A stretch of 64,000 bases of DNA. Source: Citrobacter werkmanii NBRC 105721. Its GTDB lineage: Bacteria > Pseudomonadota > Gammaproteobacteria > Enterobacterales > Enterobacteriaceae. Shown in pieces: positions 46,387-53,777 of the stretch (positions are counted from its first letter, which is position 1; each line of letters starts with the position of its first letter). The DNA lies in the NCBI GenBank assembly GCA_000759755.1, contig BBMW01000009.1, positions 1 to 64,000 on the forward strand, written 5' to 3'. A program made the position numbers and the translations under genes. Under the pieces are notes generated by a model. It saw only the letters and a program-made list of their open reading frames with translations, had not been told where the DNA came from and did not search any database.

Positions 46387-46536
46387 ATGGATAGATTTTT
46401 GCGATACGGAATATTCGCACTGCTCTTTATATTCCATACAGCTTCGGTCCGGTCAGATTCCGGACCGAAGATTCGTTATCTGTATAACGATGACACCACC
46501 GAAGAAACAGTCGCTTTCTTTACCAATACTCATTGA
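46387..46536 (+). CDS. Small secreted hypothetical protein, probably frameshifted
   Basis: Not recognised. ATG at 46387 with an AAGGAAG site encodes 49 residues: a hydrophobic signal-like start (FLRYGIFALLFIFHTASV) and a polar tail. After codon 44 the +1 frame continues open for 22 more codons (LPILIDLTDSELVAARFYLSGH) to a TAA at 46586-46588, just ahead of the next gene's ribosome-binding site. One extra T in TTTCTTT (46516-46521) would explain this. The intact product would be about 66 residues. An 11-bp perfect inverted repeat lies within codons 19-28. Alternatively the ORF is chance and the region is a pflA 3' structure. Confidence 0.42.
   Translation: MDRFLRYGIFALLFIFHTASVRSDSGPKIRYLYNDDTTEETVAFFTNTH
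46442..46470. repeat. 11-bp perfect inverted repeat downstream of pflA
   Basis: CTTCGGTCCGG and CCGGACCGAAG are separated by 7 nt. No T tract follows on the plus strand (ATTCGTT), so it is not a classical terminator. It lies inside the small ORF at 46387. Confidence 0.6.
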
Positions 46537-46599
46537 TTTAACCGACAGTGAGTTGGTTGCTGCCCGCTTCTACCTCTCAGGCCACTAAAGGATTTCACG

Positions 46600-47394
46600 A
46601 TGAGAGTAATTGTTTCAGCATTTTTTTTGCTGTTCGCTCAGAGTACGAATGCCGCCAGCACCTGTGATATCAACACCATTGTGCAGCATGCGTGGCCGGA
46701 TGCAAAACCAGCAGCGGAAGGTAAGATGCTCACCAAAAGCAATCAGGTTATCGATATCACGGGCAACTCAGCGCAAAGCGTAATTTGCCGCGTCTGGCCC
46801 GCTCATCCGGAACTGACATTGGCGGCGATTCCGCTGATGGCACAACAGGATAACGATTACGATCATACTGGCGATCTGGAACTTTTGGTACTGGACTCCG
46901 CGAGTCTCGACGTTAAACAACGATTACGCCTGCCCGAAAGGATGAATGACGACGCGATTCGAATTTCCGGTCTGATACTGGATACCGCTCGCTGGAAAGT
47001 CGCCACTAACCAAACCGCATTTGGCTTGCGGATAGCCCGCACCGGCAGTTCCCGTGTAAATCCATTTAGTGAAGATGTGCTATCGCTGTTTGTTATTGAA
47101 AATCACCAACTACGAACGATATTAAACGGTATCGTCCTTGAAAACAGTACCGGGGAATGGGACGGGAACTGTGAAGGAACATTCAACGATATTACTCGTA
47201 CCCTCTCACTTACGCCTGACTCGCATAATGGATACGTTGATATTCGTGTAAGCGAGAAAAGTGTAGCATCCAACGCCAATCTTCAGGCTAATGCTGAGTG
47301 TACCTCAAAAGATAAGTCCAGCAAGGCGAGCTGGACCCTGCTTTATAATGGAAAACAGTATGTCGTCCCCAAAAATCTGGCGCCGCTTGAGTAA
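46600..47394 (+). CDS. Hypothetical secreted protein with four cysteines
   Basis: Family not recognised. The 264-residue product starts with a Sec signal peptide (MRVIVSAFFLLFAQSTNA, cleavage near residue 18-19). The mature part has exactly four cysteines (22, 63, 191, 234), which suggests two disulfides and a periplasmic location. There are no further membrane segments. Strand-rich stretches such as GDLELLVLDSASLDVKQRLR suggest a beta-rich fold. An AAAGGA site lies upstream and overlaps the end of the preceding short ORF's alternative frame. It is convergent with the RpiR regulator, with only 5 nt between stop codons. It is not part of the K-12 order at this place. Confidence 0.75.
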   Translation: MRVIVSAFFLLFAQSTNAASTCDINTIVQHAWPDAKPAAEGKMLTKSNQVIDITGNSAQSVICRVWPAHPELTLAAIPLMAQQDNDYDHTGDLELLVLDSASLDVKQRLRLPERMNDDAIRISGLILDTARWKVATNQTAFGLRIARTGSSRVNPFSEDVLSLFVIENHQLRTILNGIVLENSTGEWDGNCEGTFNDITRTLSLTPDSHNGYVDIRVSEKSVASNANLQANAECTSKDKSSKASWTLLYNGKQYVVPKNLAPLE

Positions 47395-47399
47395 ACGGT

Positions 47400-48248
47400 T
47401 CAGGACATAAAATATTCCGAGAGCTTATTCGCCACGCTTTCAATTGAGAAAATGCTCTTCTGATGCGCTTTACGGCACTCCGCATAGCGCTCATCTTGCT
47501 CCTCCAGCGCATTGAGTAATTTGTCCGCCACCATCATTGCACCGGCGATTTCTGCAAAACCATACTCCCCCTCACCTTTCAGGGCCACGGCGGCCTGTAG
47601 ATTCCAGTCCGAAAGACGGCTAAGCGGCGCAAAGGTGCCGCGGGTCAGCGAAAGGATCCGCGCGCCATGCTGCTTCGCCAACGCCAGCGCTTGCATCATA
47701 TCAGCCGATGCCTGCTCAGTGTGCACCACAATGATTCCCTGGCTCTGCGGTTCAACCATCATGGATGAGGTTGTGAGGTAAAAACGATCGACAAAACTTG
47801 CCGCCTTACCCATTTTAATCAGGTTCATTTGTAAGAACAGCGCTACGGGCACCGCCGTACCAACAGCGTATATCGCGACAGAATTAACCTGGTTGATCCA
47901 CGCCGCAGCAGCCTGTAATTCTTGCGTATTAATGATGGCATGGCTGTCACGAATGCTCGCCACTACGGCAGAGACCTCATCATTTTCCTGCTCTTCAGGA
48001 CGCGCAGCTCCCTGCTCCAGCGCAAGCGCAGTTCTGAAATCAGAAAAACCTTTAAAACCAAATGCGCGGCAAAAACGGGTAATACTCCCTTCACTGGTTT
48101 CAATAGAATCCGCTAACTCCGTGATCGTATGTCTCATCACAAAATCAGGGTTCTCCGTCACAAAACGGCCCACTTTTTCCAGAATTGGGCTTAACCCTCC
48201 AGCCTCATTTCTGATGTTTATCAGTAAGTTAGTGTCAATCTGACTCAT
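47400..48248 (-). CDS. RpiR-family transcriptional regulator (HTH plus SIS domain)
   Basis: The 282-residue protein has an N-terminal RpiR helix-turn-helix (residues about 30-65, ITELADSIETSEGSITRFCR) and a C-terminal SIS sugar-phosphate-binding domain (about 115-245, VAIYAVGTAVPVALFLQMNL). It is divergent from a PTS/transketolase operon across 121 nt, so it is the likely regulator of that operon, with a phosphorylated sugar as effector. Whether it represses or activates cannot be told. The specific subfamily is not known to me. Confidence 0.9.
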   Translation of the reverse strand: MSQIDTNLLINIRNEAGGLSPILEKVGRFVTENPDFVMRHTITELADSIETSEGSITRFCRAFGFKGFSDFRTALALEQGAARPEEQENDEVSAVVASIRDSHAIINTQELQAAAAWINQVNSVAIYAVGTAVPVALFLQMNLIKMGKAASFVDRFYLTTSSMMVEPQSQGIIVVHTEQASADMMQALALAKQHGARILSLTRGTFAPLSRLSDWNLQAAVALKGEGEYGFAEIAGAMMVADKLLNALEEQDERYAECRKAHQKSIFSIESVANKLSEYFMS

Positions 48249-48369
48249 TTTTCGCCTTTTTGCTCAAAATGCAAACACAGTCACATCTTTCTGCCCACGT
48301 TAAGATAATAATTTTTTTCACAACAAGAGCAATGAAAATAATTATTTTTACAAAACAGGAGAAAAATAA
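48249..48369 (+). promoter_or_regulatory. Divergent promoter with candidate RpiR operator
   Basis: AATAATTTTTTTCA (48308-48321) and TGAAAATAATTATT (48334-48347) are inverted copies with 13 of 14 bases matching and 12 nt between them. The right arm contains the perfect palindrome AAAATAATTATTTT (48336-48349). The spacing puts the two half-sites on neighbouring helical turns, as expected for a multimeric RpiR regulator. A GGAG site (48358-48361) serves the EIIB gene. Confidence 0.6.
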
Positions 48370-48645
48370 ATGAAAGGTCTCATTGTCTGTCGTACCGGTA
48401 TGGGCAGTTCCTTAATGCTCAAAATCAAAGCGCAAAAAATCATCGACAAGCATGGCTGGGATATTGAACTCGAACATGACGTATTGTCCGGTCTTGCCAC
48501 CTGGCAAGGGATTGATTTTGTTATCACCATGCGCGACCTCACCGATGAAATCGAAGCTGCTGGATTCAGAGCCATCGGGATAACCGACTTGATGAATAGC
48601 GAAGAAATGGAAACTGCGCTCACCAGCGTAATTCAGGGCAACTAA
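48370..48645 (+). CDS. PTS EIIB component, ascorbate (UlaB/SgaB) type
   Basis: A 91-residue phosphocarrier. The phospho-cysteine is Cys7 in the P-loop-like VCRTGMGSS, the signature of EIIB of the lactose/ascorbate type. It would pass phosphate from the EIIA encoded at 51701 to the incoming sugar carried by the EIIC encoded next. It is the first gene of the operon, with a GGAG site. Confidence 0.9.
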   Translation: MKGLIVCRTGMGSSLMLKIKAQKIIDKHGWDIELEHDVLSGLATWQGIDFVITMRDLTDEIEAAGFRAIGITDLMNSEEMETALTSVIQGN

Positions 48646-48662
48646 CCTCTCCCGGAGGCAAT

Positions 48663-49928
48663 ATGGATCTCCTCAGGTTTATTGTATTCGACATTTTGGG
48701 TGTAACCCCACTTTTAGTTGGATTTATTGCATTAATCGGTCTGCTCATTCAACGCAAGCCGATTGAAAAAGTATTATCCGGCACCTTCAAAACCATCGTT
48801 GGATTTCTGGTCTTTGCGGGTGGCGCGGGGCTGGCGGTGACATCTCTGGGTAATTTCCAGACATTGTTTAGCGATGGATTTGGACTCAAAGGAGTGATGC
48901 CGTTGGCGGAAGCGCTAACCGGCCTGGCCCAAACCAAATTTGCCATGTGCGTATCACTCATCATGGTTATCGGCTTTGGCTGGAACCTACTTTTTGCCCG
49001 TATTACACCATTTAAATACATTTTTTTGACCGGCCAACATAATCTGTATCTCTCGGCATTGCTCACCGTCACGCTGAAAGCGCTCGGTTACAGCGATGGC
49101 GTTACGATTATGGTTGGTTCTGTATTGTTAGGCCTTGCTGCCTGCATCTACCCGGCCATTGCCCAACCGTGGATGCGTAAGATCACCGGCAATGATGAAA
49201 TCGCCATGGGTCATTACGTCACACTGGCTTATGCGGCCTCAGGCTGGATTGGCTCGAAGGTCGGCGATCCCAAAGAGTCGACGGAGAAACTGAATCTCCC
49301 CGGATGGCTGGGGATTTTTAAAGACTACATTGTCTCAGTCTCTATTTCGGTCAGTATTTTCTATTACATCGCCGCACTGGCAGCAGGGAAAACAGCGGTT
49401 ACCGCGGTAGCAGGTGGCATGCACTGGTTGGTCTACCCGCTTTTTCAGTCACTGACCTTTACTGCCTCGCTTTACATCATTATTACCGGTGTTCGCTTAC
49501 TGCTTTCAGAGATCGTTCCGGCATTTCTCGGGATCTCGGAAAAATTCATTCCTAATGCCAAACCGGCACTCGACTGCCCGGTTGTATTCCCTTACGCACC
49601 AACTGCTACCGTACTTGGTTTTATCTCTTCGTTCGTCGGCGGACTGGTGGTGATGGGGATACTTGCGCTGATTGGTCAGACGGTAATCATCCCCGTCGCG
49701 ATCCCCTATTTCTTCATTGGGGCAACGGCTGCCGTCTTTGGCAACGCTTCAGGAGGCTGGAAAGGCGCAGTGGTGGGAAGCTTTATTACAGGCATTCTCA
49801 TCGGCATTGGTCCCGCACTTATCTACCCGATTATGGAGTCGGTAGGACTTTCCGGTACCAGCTTCCCGGAAACCGATTTCGTCGCGCTTGGTCTGGTGGT
49901 GTATTACATCGGCAAAATGCTGCCCTGA
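48663..49928 (+). CDS. PTS EIIC permease, ascorbate (UlaA/SgaT) type
   Basis: A 421-residue polytopic membrane protein with around ten hydrophobic segments, of the SgaT/UlaA family. Typical segments are FKYIFLTGQHNLYLSALL and FFIGATAAVFGNASGGWKGA. It is shorter than UlaA of E. coli (465 residues), so it is a paralogue, and its substrate cannot be read from sequence. It lies 17 nt after EIIB and 12 nt before the transketolase N-half gene. UlaA takes up L-ascorbate, but here the transketolase neighbours point to a ketose. Confidence 0.88.
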   Translation: MDLLRFIVFDILGVTPLLVGFIALIGLLIQRKPIEKVLSGTFKTIVGFLVFAGGAGLAVTSLGNFQTLFSDGFGLKGVMPLAEALTGLAQTKFAMCVSLIMVIGFGWNLLFARITPFKYIFLTGQHNLYLSALLTVTLKALGYSDGVTIMVGSVLLGLAACIYPAIAQPWMRKITGNDEIAMGHYVTLAYAASGWIGSKVGDPKESTEKLNLPGWLGIFKDYIVSVSISVSIFYYIAALAAGKTAVTAVAGGMHWLVYPLFQSLTFTASLYIIITGVRLLLSEIVPAFLGISEKFIPNAKPALDCPVVFPYAPTATVLGFISSFVGGLVVMGILALIGQTVIIPVAIPYFFIGATAAVFGNASGGWKGAVVGSFITGILIGIGPALIYPIMESVGLSGTSFPETDFVALGLVVYYIGKMLP

Positions 49929-49940
49929 TAAGGAGTAAAT

Positions 49941-50738
49941 ATGAATATTGATGAATTGAAATCTCATGCGCGAGCTGCTCGCCGCGATATTGTCACCATT
50001 ATTTACGAATCCGGTATTGGTCATCCCGGCGGCGCACTCTCCATTATTGATATTCTGACCTGGATTTATCATGAAGAGGTTCGTCTGAATGAAATACCTC
50101 GTGCCCGTGTGGTGATGAGTAAAGGCCACGCCGTCGCGGCACAGTACGCCATGCTGTATCAATTGGGGAAAATATCCCGCAGCGAATTTAGCACCTTTCG
50201 TCAGATTAACTCGCGTCTGCAGGGACATCCGAGCGTGAAATCACTTCCCGATGTGGATGCAACGACTGGACTGCTTGGCCAGGGTCTGTCAATTGCCTTG
50301 GGGATGGCTGCTGCCAAAAATCGCGCGGGGGATCCCAACCGCGTTTTCGCAATCATCGGCGATGGTGAGATGCACGAAGGCCAAATATGGGAGTCACTGC
50401 AACAGGCCGCTCATATGCGGATGGACAATCTGGTCGCCATCATCGACTACAACGGTTTTTCCTCACACGATCCGGTCAATGACGTCATCAATCTCGAGCC
50501 ACTGGCCGACAAAATCCGTAATTTTGGCTGGCACGTACTTGAGCTACAGGATGGTAACAACATGTGCCAGGTTGCCGACACTTTGCAGCTATCTCGTTAT
50601 CTGAAAGGCAAGCCGGTAGCTATTATCGCCCGCACCACCAAAGGCAGCGGCGTGAGCTATATGGAAAATAACGGCGACTGGCATTCTAAAACACCCAGTG
50701 CGGAACAATACCAGCAAGCTATGGAGGAATTACAGTAA
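49941..50738 (+). CDS. Transketolase, N-terminal (TPP-binding) subunit
   Basis: A 265-residue protein equal to the N-terminal third of a transketolase. The thiamine diphosphate motif is GDGEMHEGQIWE followed by DNLVAIIDYNG (GDG...N type), and HPGGALSIIDIL binds the cofactor and substrate region. In split transketolases this half pairs with the C-half encoded directly downstream, here with a 1-nt overlap (TAATG). An AAGGAG site is upstream. Together they would transfer a two-carbon unit from a ketose phosphate. Confidence 0.92.
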   Translation: MNIDELKSHARAARRDIVTIIYESGIGHPGGALSIIDILTWIYHEEVRLNEIPRARVVMSKGHAVAAQYAMLYQLGKISRSEFSTFRQINSRLQGHPSVKSLPDVDATTGLLGQGLSIALGMAAAKNRAGDPNRVFAIIGDGEMHEGQIWESLQQAAHMRMDNLVAIIDYNGFSSHDPVNDVINLEPLADKIRNFGWHVLELQDGNNMCQVADTLQLSRYLKGKPVAIIARTTKGSGVSYMENNGDWHSKTPSAEQYQQAMEELQ

Positions 50739-51649
50739 TGAGAGCACCACGCGATGAGATTGGTAATGCCCTGCTCGCTTTGAGGGAGAAAGGCTATCCA
50801 GTTGTCGTTATCGACAGCGATCTGGCGAGCTCCACCCGCACCGATCAGTTTCAGAAGATCTGGCCTGAAGCATTCTTTGAAATGGGAATTGCCGAAGGCT
50901 CCGCGATGAGTTTCGCCACAGGTCAGGCATTGGAAGGTAACATTCCTTTTTACGTTAACTTCGCGATGTTCGTGACTGGTACAGCATGGACACAGCTTCG
51001 TCAGGCTTGTTACGCAAAGGCCAACATTAAGCTGGTCGGTAGCCATCCAGGTATGGATGACGGCCCGGATGGCGCTTCGCACCATGCGCTGGAAGATCTA
51101 GCCCTGACTCGTGTATTGCCAGGAATCACGATTTTGACTCCGGCAGATGCCGAAGAAGTTGAGGCTGCATTTGAACAGGCAGTAAACATCCCCGGCCCTG
51201 TCTACATTCGTGTTGCCCGGGAACCGATGCCTGTACGCGACAAATCAGTCGTCCCCCGAGTATCCGATATCGAGGCAGTGGAGAGTTCAGGCAACGACTT
51301 CGCCATTGTTTACGAAGGAACAGTTCTTGAACAAGCGAGTACGGGTTACGCCCAGCTCAGTGCGCAGGGGAAAAGGGGCAAACTGATTCATGTGGCAACG
51401 CTAAAACCGTTCAATCGTCAGCGTTTCCTGCACCTCATTGCCAATTGCCCACGTATCGTCACTATTGAAAATCATACGATTAACGGCGGACTGGGTGGCC
51501 AGATTGCTGAAGTGCTGGCTGAAGAAGGAATCAACTCACGATTGTGTCGGCTTGGTACTCAGGACACATTCACCGAATCGGGCAACAGCCGGCAACTGAA
51601 AGAGAAATACGGAATTTCAGCCTCTGCAATCTGTGAAGCACTCAAATAA
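50738..51649 (+). CDS. Transketolase, C-terminal (pyrimidine-binding) subunit
   Basis: A 303-residue protein with the transketolase pyrimidine-binding domain. The catalytic glutamate is in FFEMGIAEGSAM (residues about 45-56), and a C-terminal transketolase domain (about 180-300) is present. It forms the second half of the enzyme begun by the gene at 49941. No isomerase, epimerase or kinase gene is in the operon, so the PTS product should be a direct transketolase donor (inference). Confidence 0.92.
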   Translation: MRAPRDEIGNALLALREKGYPVVVIDSDLASSTRTDQFQKIWPEAFFEMGIAEGSAMSFATGQALEGNIPFYVNFAMFVTGTAWTQLRQACYAKANIKLVGSHPGMDDGPDGASHHALEDLALTRVLPGITILTPADAEEVEAAFEQAVNIPGPVYIRVAREPMPVRDKSVVPRVSDIEAVESSGNDFAIVYEGTVLEQASTGYAQLSAQGKRGKLIHVATLKPFNRQRFLHLIANCPRIVTIENHTINGGLGGQIAEVLAEEGINSRLCRLGTQDTFTESGNSRQLKEKYGISASAICEALK

Positions 51650-51653
51650 TCTG

Positions 51654-51682
51654 GTTGGCAGACCGTTACACGGTCTGCCAAC
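51654..51682 (+). other. Perfect 12-bp intra-operon hairpin
   Basis: GTTGGCAGACCG and CGGTCTGCCAAC flank a 5-nt loop between the transketolase C-half and EIIA genes. No T tract follows, so it is probably an mRNA processing or stability element that adjusts EIIA expression, not a terminator. Confidence 0.7.
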
Positions 51683-51700
51683 TACAATGGGGATAAAACG

Positions 51701-52138
51701 ATGCTATCTACGCTATTTTCAGCCTGCCAGTTTCGCGAACAATGTAGCACCTGGCAGGAAGCCGTGCAGTTGGCCTGTCACCCTCTCGAAGTGCAAGGCA
51801 TAATTACACATCGTTATACTCAGGCAATCATCCATGAAACAGAAAAACATGGCCCATGGTATATATTAAGTCCAGAATTTGCCCTGCCTCATGCTCGACC
51901 GGATGAAGGTGTGATTGGCAGTAAAACACATCTGTCGCTATTGAGCCTGAAAGAAGCAGTCCTGTTTCCCGGACACCCGGATGTGCGGTTAATCATTGTT
52001 CTTGCCGCAGCCAGCAGCACTCAACATATAGAAATGATCCAACAGTTGGTGTGCTGGCTGGATGAAGCGGAGCGCTTACACCAGTTATCCCATACCACCA
52101 GCCTGGCGCAGCTTCTCTCTATTCTTGAAGGGAGTTAA
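51701..52138 (+). CDS. PTS EIIA component, mannitol/fructose (UlaC) type
   Basis: A 145-residue EIIA of the PTS-2 domain. The phospho-histidine is His64 in FALPHARPDEGV, the conserved motif. It would receive phosphate from HPr and give it to EIIB Cys7 encoded at 48370. It is the last gene of the operon and ends only 4 nt from the convergent ycaM stop. The hairpin at 51654-51682 precedes it. Confidence 0.9.
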   Translation: MLSTLFSACQFREQCSTWQEAVQLACHPLEVQGIITHRYTQAIIHETEKHGPWYILSPEFALPHARPDEGVIGSKTHLSLLSLKEAVLFPGHPDVRLIIVLAAASSTQHIEMIQQLVCWLDEAERLHQLSHTTSLAQLLSILEGS

Positions 52139-52142
52139 CGCA

Positions 52143-53564
52143 TTACTGTTTCCTGCGCGCCAGAAGCGGGAAAATCAGCCCCAATCCTACCAGCACAAAC
52201 GGCGTCACGATATTCAGCGTGAGCTGGAATGTCCACTCAGGGGTAAAGGCTTCCATTTTTGGAAAAATCCCGGTCAGACAAGCGAAAGCGGTAAAAGCGA
52301 AGCACCAGATCCCCACCGTCATCGCCAGTGAGCGGTTGCGGATAAAGACATATTCCGGCTTATATTTCTGCGCCAGACGGATAACAGCGATAAACGCCAC
52401 AAACACCCATAAATAACGCAATGGCATCACAACGGAGTTAAGATTTAGCAGCCATTTGTACAGATTGTTCATGTCGCCAATTCCCAGCGTGGGCAACATA
52501 ATCAAAATTGCCACCAGCACCAGCGTCAGAATATAACCATTTACCGGTGTGCCGGAGGCATTGGTTTTACACAGACTTTCCGGAATATATTTACGGTCAG
52601 CATCGCCCAGCAGAACTTTAAGCGGTGCATCAATAGAAAATACTAATGCCGCAATCTGTCCCAGCGTGTTGGCGATCGCGTAAATAACCATCAGCGAATT
52701 ACCCATACCATAATACTCGCCCAATTTCTGGAATGCGTAATACTGACCATTGGTCATAAGATCGTCTGGGATATGCCGGGAGTCAAACATCATTCCCATG
52801 GCCAACGACCCGAGGATCGCACACACTGCCACCATAACAGCCAGGACGAGCATCCCTTTCGGAAATTCTTTACCCGGATTACGCGTCTGATTAACGTAAG
52901 GCGAAATTTTCTCCGCGCCACCGACGGCAAAGACCAGCATGGAGATTGTGGTGATATAGGTAAAATCGATATGTGGGATAAACGATTCCCAGGTGATATT
53001 GGTTGTCGCTATCTGCACATCGGTAATCGCTGGAGCGGTTACCGCCATCACGACATACAAAATAGACATCACAAACATGGCGATACCCGCCACTGACCCA
53101 ACTATTTTCAGTGATTTCATGCCGCGGGATGCAATCCACATGAAAAAGACAAACAGCGCCAGTGTCAGTCCCTGCAACGCCACGACGGTGTATTCTTTTA
53201 TTAGTGATCCATCCCCCTTCAGCGCCCATCCCAGCGCAATCAGAATAGCCTGCGGCTTTTGAGCCAGATAAGGAATATGTACAACCCAATAGGTCCAGGC
53301 AGCGAGATAAGCAAGCCCAGGACCCATCGTGTGTTTTATCCAGGTGCTGACGCCGCCTTTCCCATCTTTAAAAGTAGAACCCAACTGTCCGACGATCAGC
53401 GCATAAGGAATAAAATAGAGCGCAAAAATAAATATCCATGAGGAGACAACGACCAATCCCTGATTAGCATAGTTGTTAACGACGTTGCCAAAACCCCAAA
53501 CGGTAATAAATGACATTAAGGCGATGTTGTACCATCGCAATTGTTTTTCCTGCACACCAGCCAT
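52143..53564 (-). CDS. ycaM: APC-family amino acid transporter YcaM
   Basis: Inner-membrane permease of the amino acid/polyamine/organocation superfamily, close to E. coli YcaM (473 versus 476 residues), near the glutamate/GABA antiporter group. About twelve transmembrane helices are visible. The substrate is unknown. In K-12 it is followed by ycaN and ycaK; here the PTS operon takes their place. A GAAGGATCG site is upstream of the ATG. Confidence 0.9.
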   Translation of the reverse strand: MAGVQEKQLRWYNIALMSFITVWGFGNVVNNYANQGLVVVSSWIFIFALYFIPYALIVGQLGSTFKDGKGGVSTWIKHTMGPGLAYLAAWTYWVVHIPYLAQKPQAILIALGWALKGDGSLIKEYTVVALQGLTLALFVFFMWIASRGMKSLKIVGSVAGIAMFVMSILYVVMAVTAPAITDVQIATTNITWESFIPHIDFTYITTISMLVFAVGGAEKISPYVNQTRNPGKEFPKGMLVLAVMVAVCAILGSLAMGMMFDSRHIPDDLMTNGQYYAFQKLGEYYGMGNSLMVIYAIANTLGQIAALVFSIDAPLKVLLGDADRKYIPESLCKTNASGTPVNGYILTLVLVAILIMLPTLGIGDMNNLYKWLLNLNSVVMPLRYLWVFVAFIAVIRLAQKYKPEYVFIRNRSLAMTVGIWCFAFTAFACLTGIFPKMEAFTPEWTFQLTLNIVTPFVLVGLGLIFPLLARRKQ

Positions 53565-53712
53565 ACGCGATCCTTCGAGGAAATTTTATGAGTATCGATA
53601 AATCAGGCGTGGGATTATGCGCGGTAAAATGAGCGAGCGGAAACGGCAGGATGTAAAACTATAATCTTCTGCACACTTTATTTTCAGGGCAAAAGCGTGT
53701 GATTAAATAATG

Positions 53713-53756
53713 CAGGTTCCCATAAAGCGTACAAAAACAGTATGTATGGGAACCTG
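53713..53756. repeat. 12-bp perfect inverted repeat between ycaM and ycaD
   Basis: CAGGTTCCCATA and TATGGGAACCTG are separated by 20 nt. The spacer itself has GTAC and a short A run. It begins 21 nt after the end of ycaD (minus strand). It lacks a T tract in that direction. It could be a ycaD 3' structure or an operator-like element for ycaM. Confidence 0.55.
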
Positions 53757-53777
53757 TTCGTATTCTGTTAAAACAGG

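Noticed and set aside
48370-52138. Operon as the standard L-ascorbate (ula) system
   Set aside because: The ula operon has UlaD, UlaE and UlaF (decarboxylase, epimerases) and a UlaG lactonase. None of these is present and a split transketolase is there instead.
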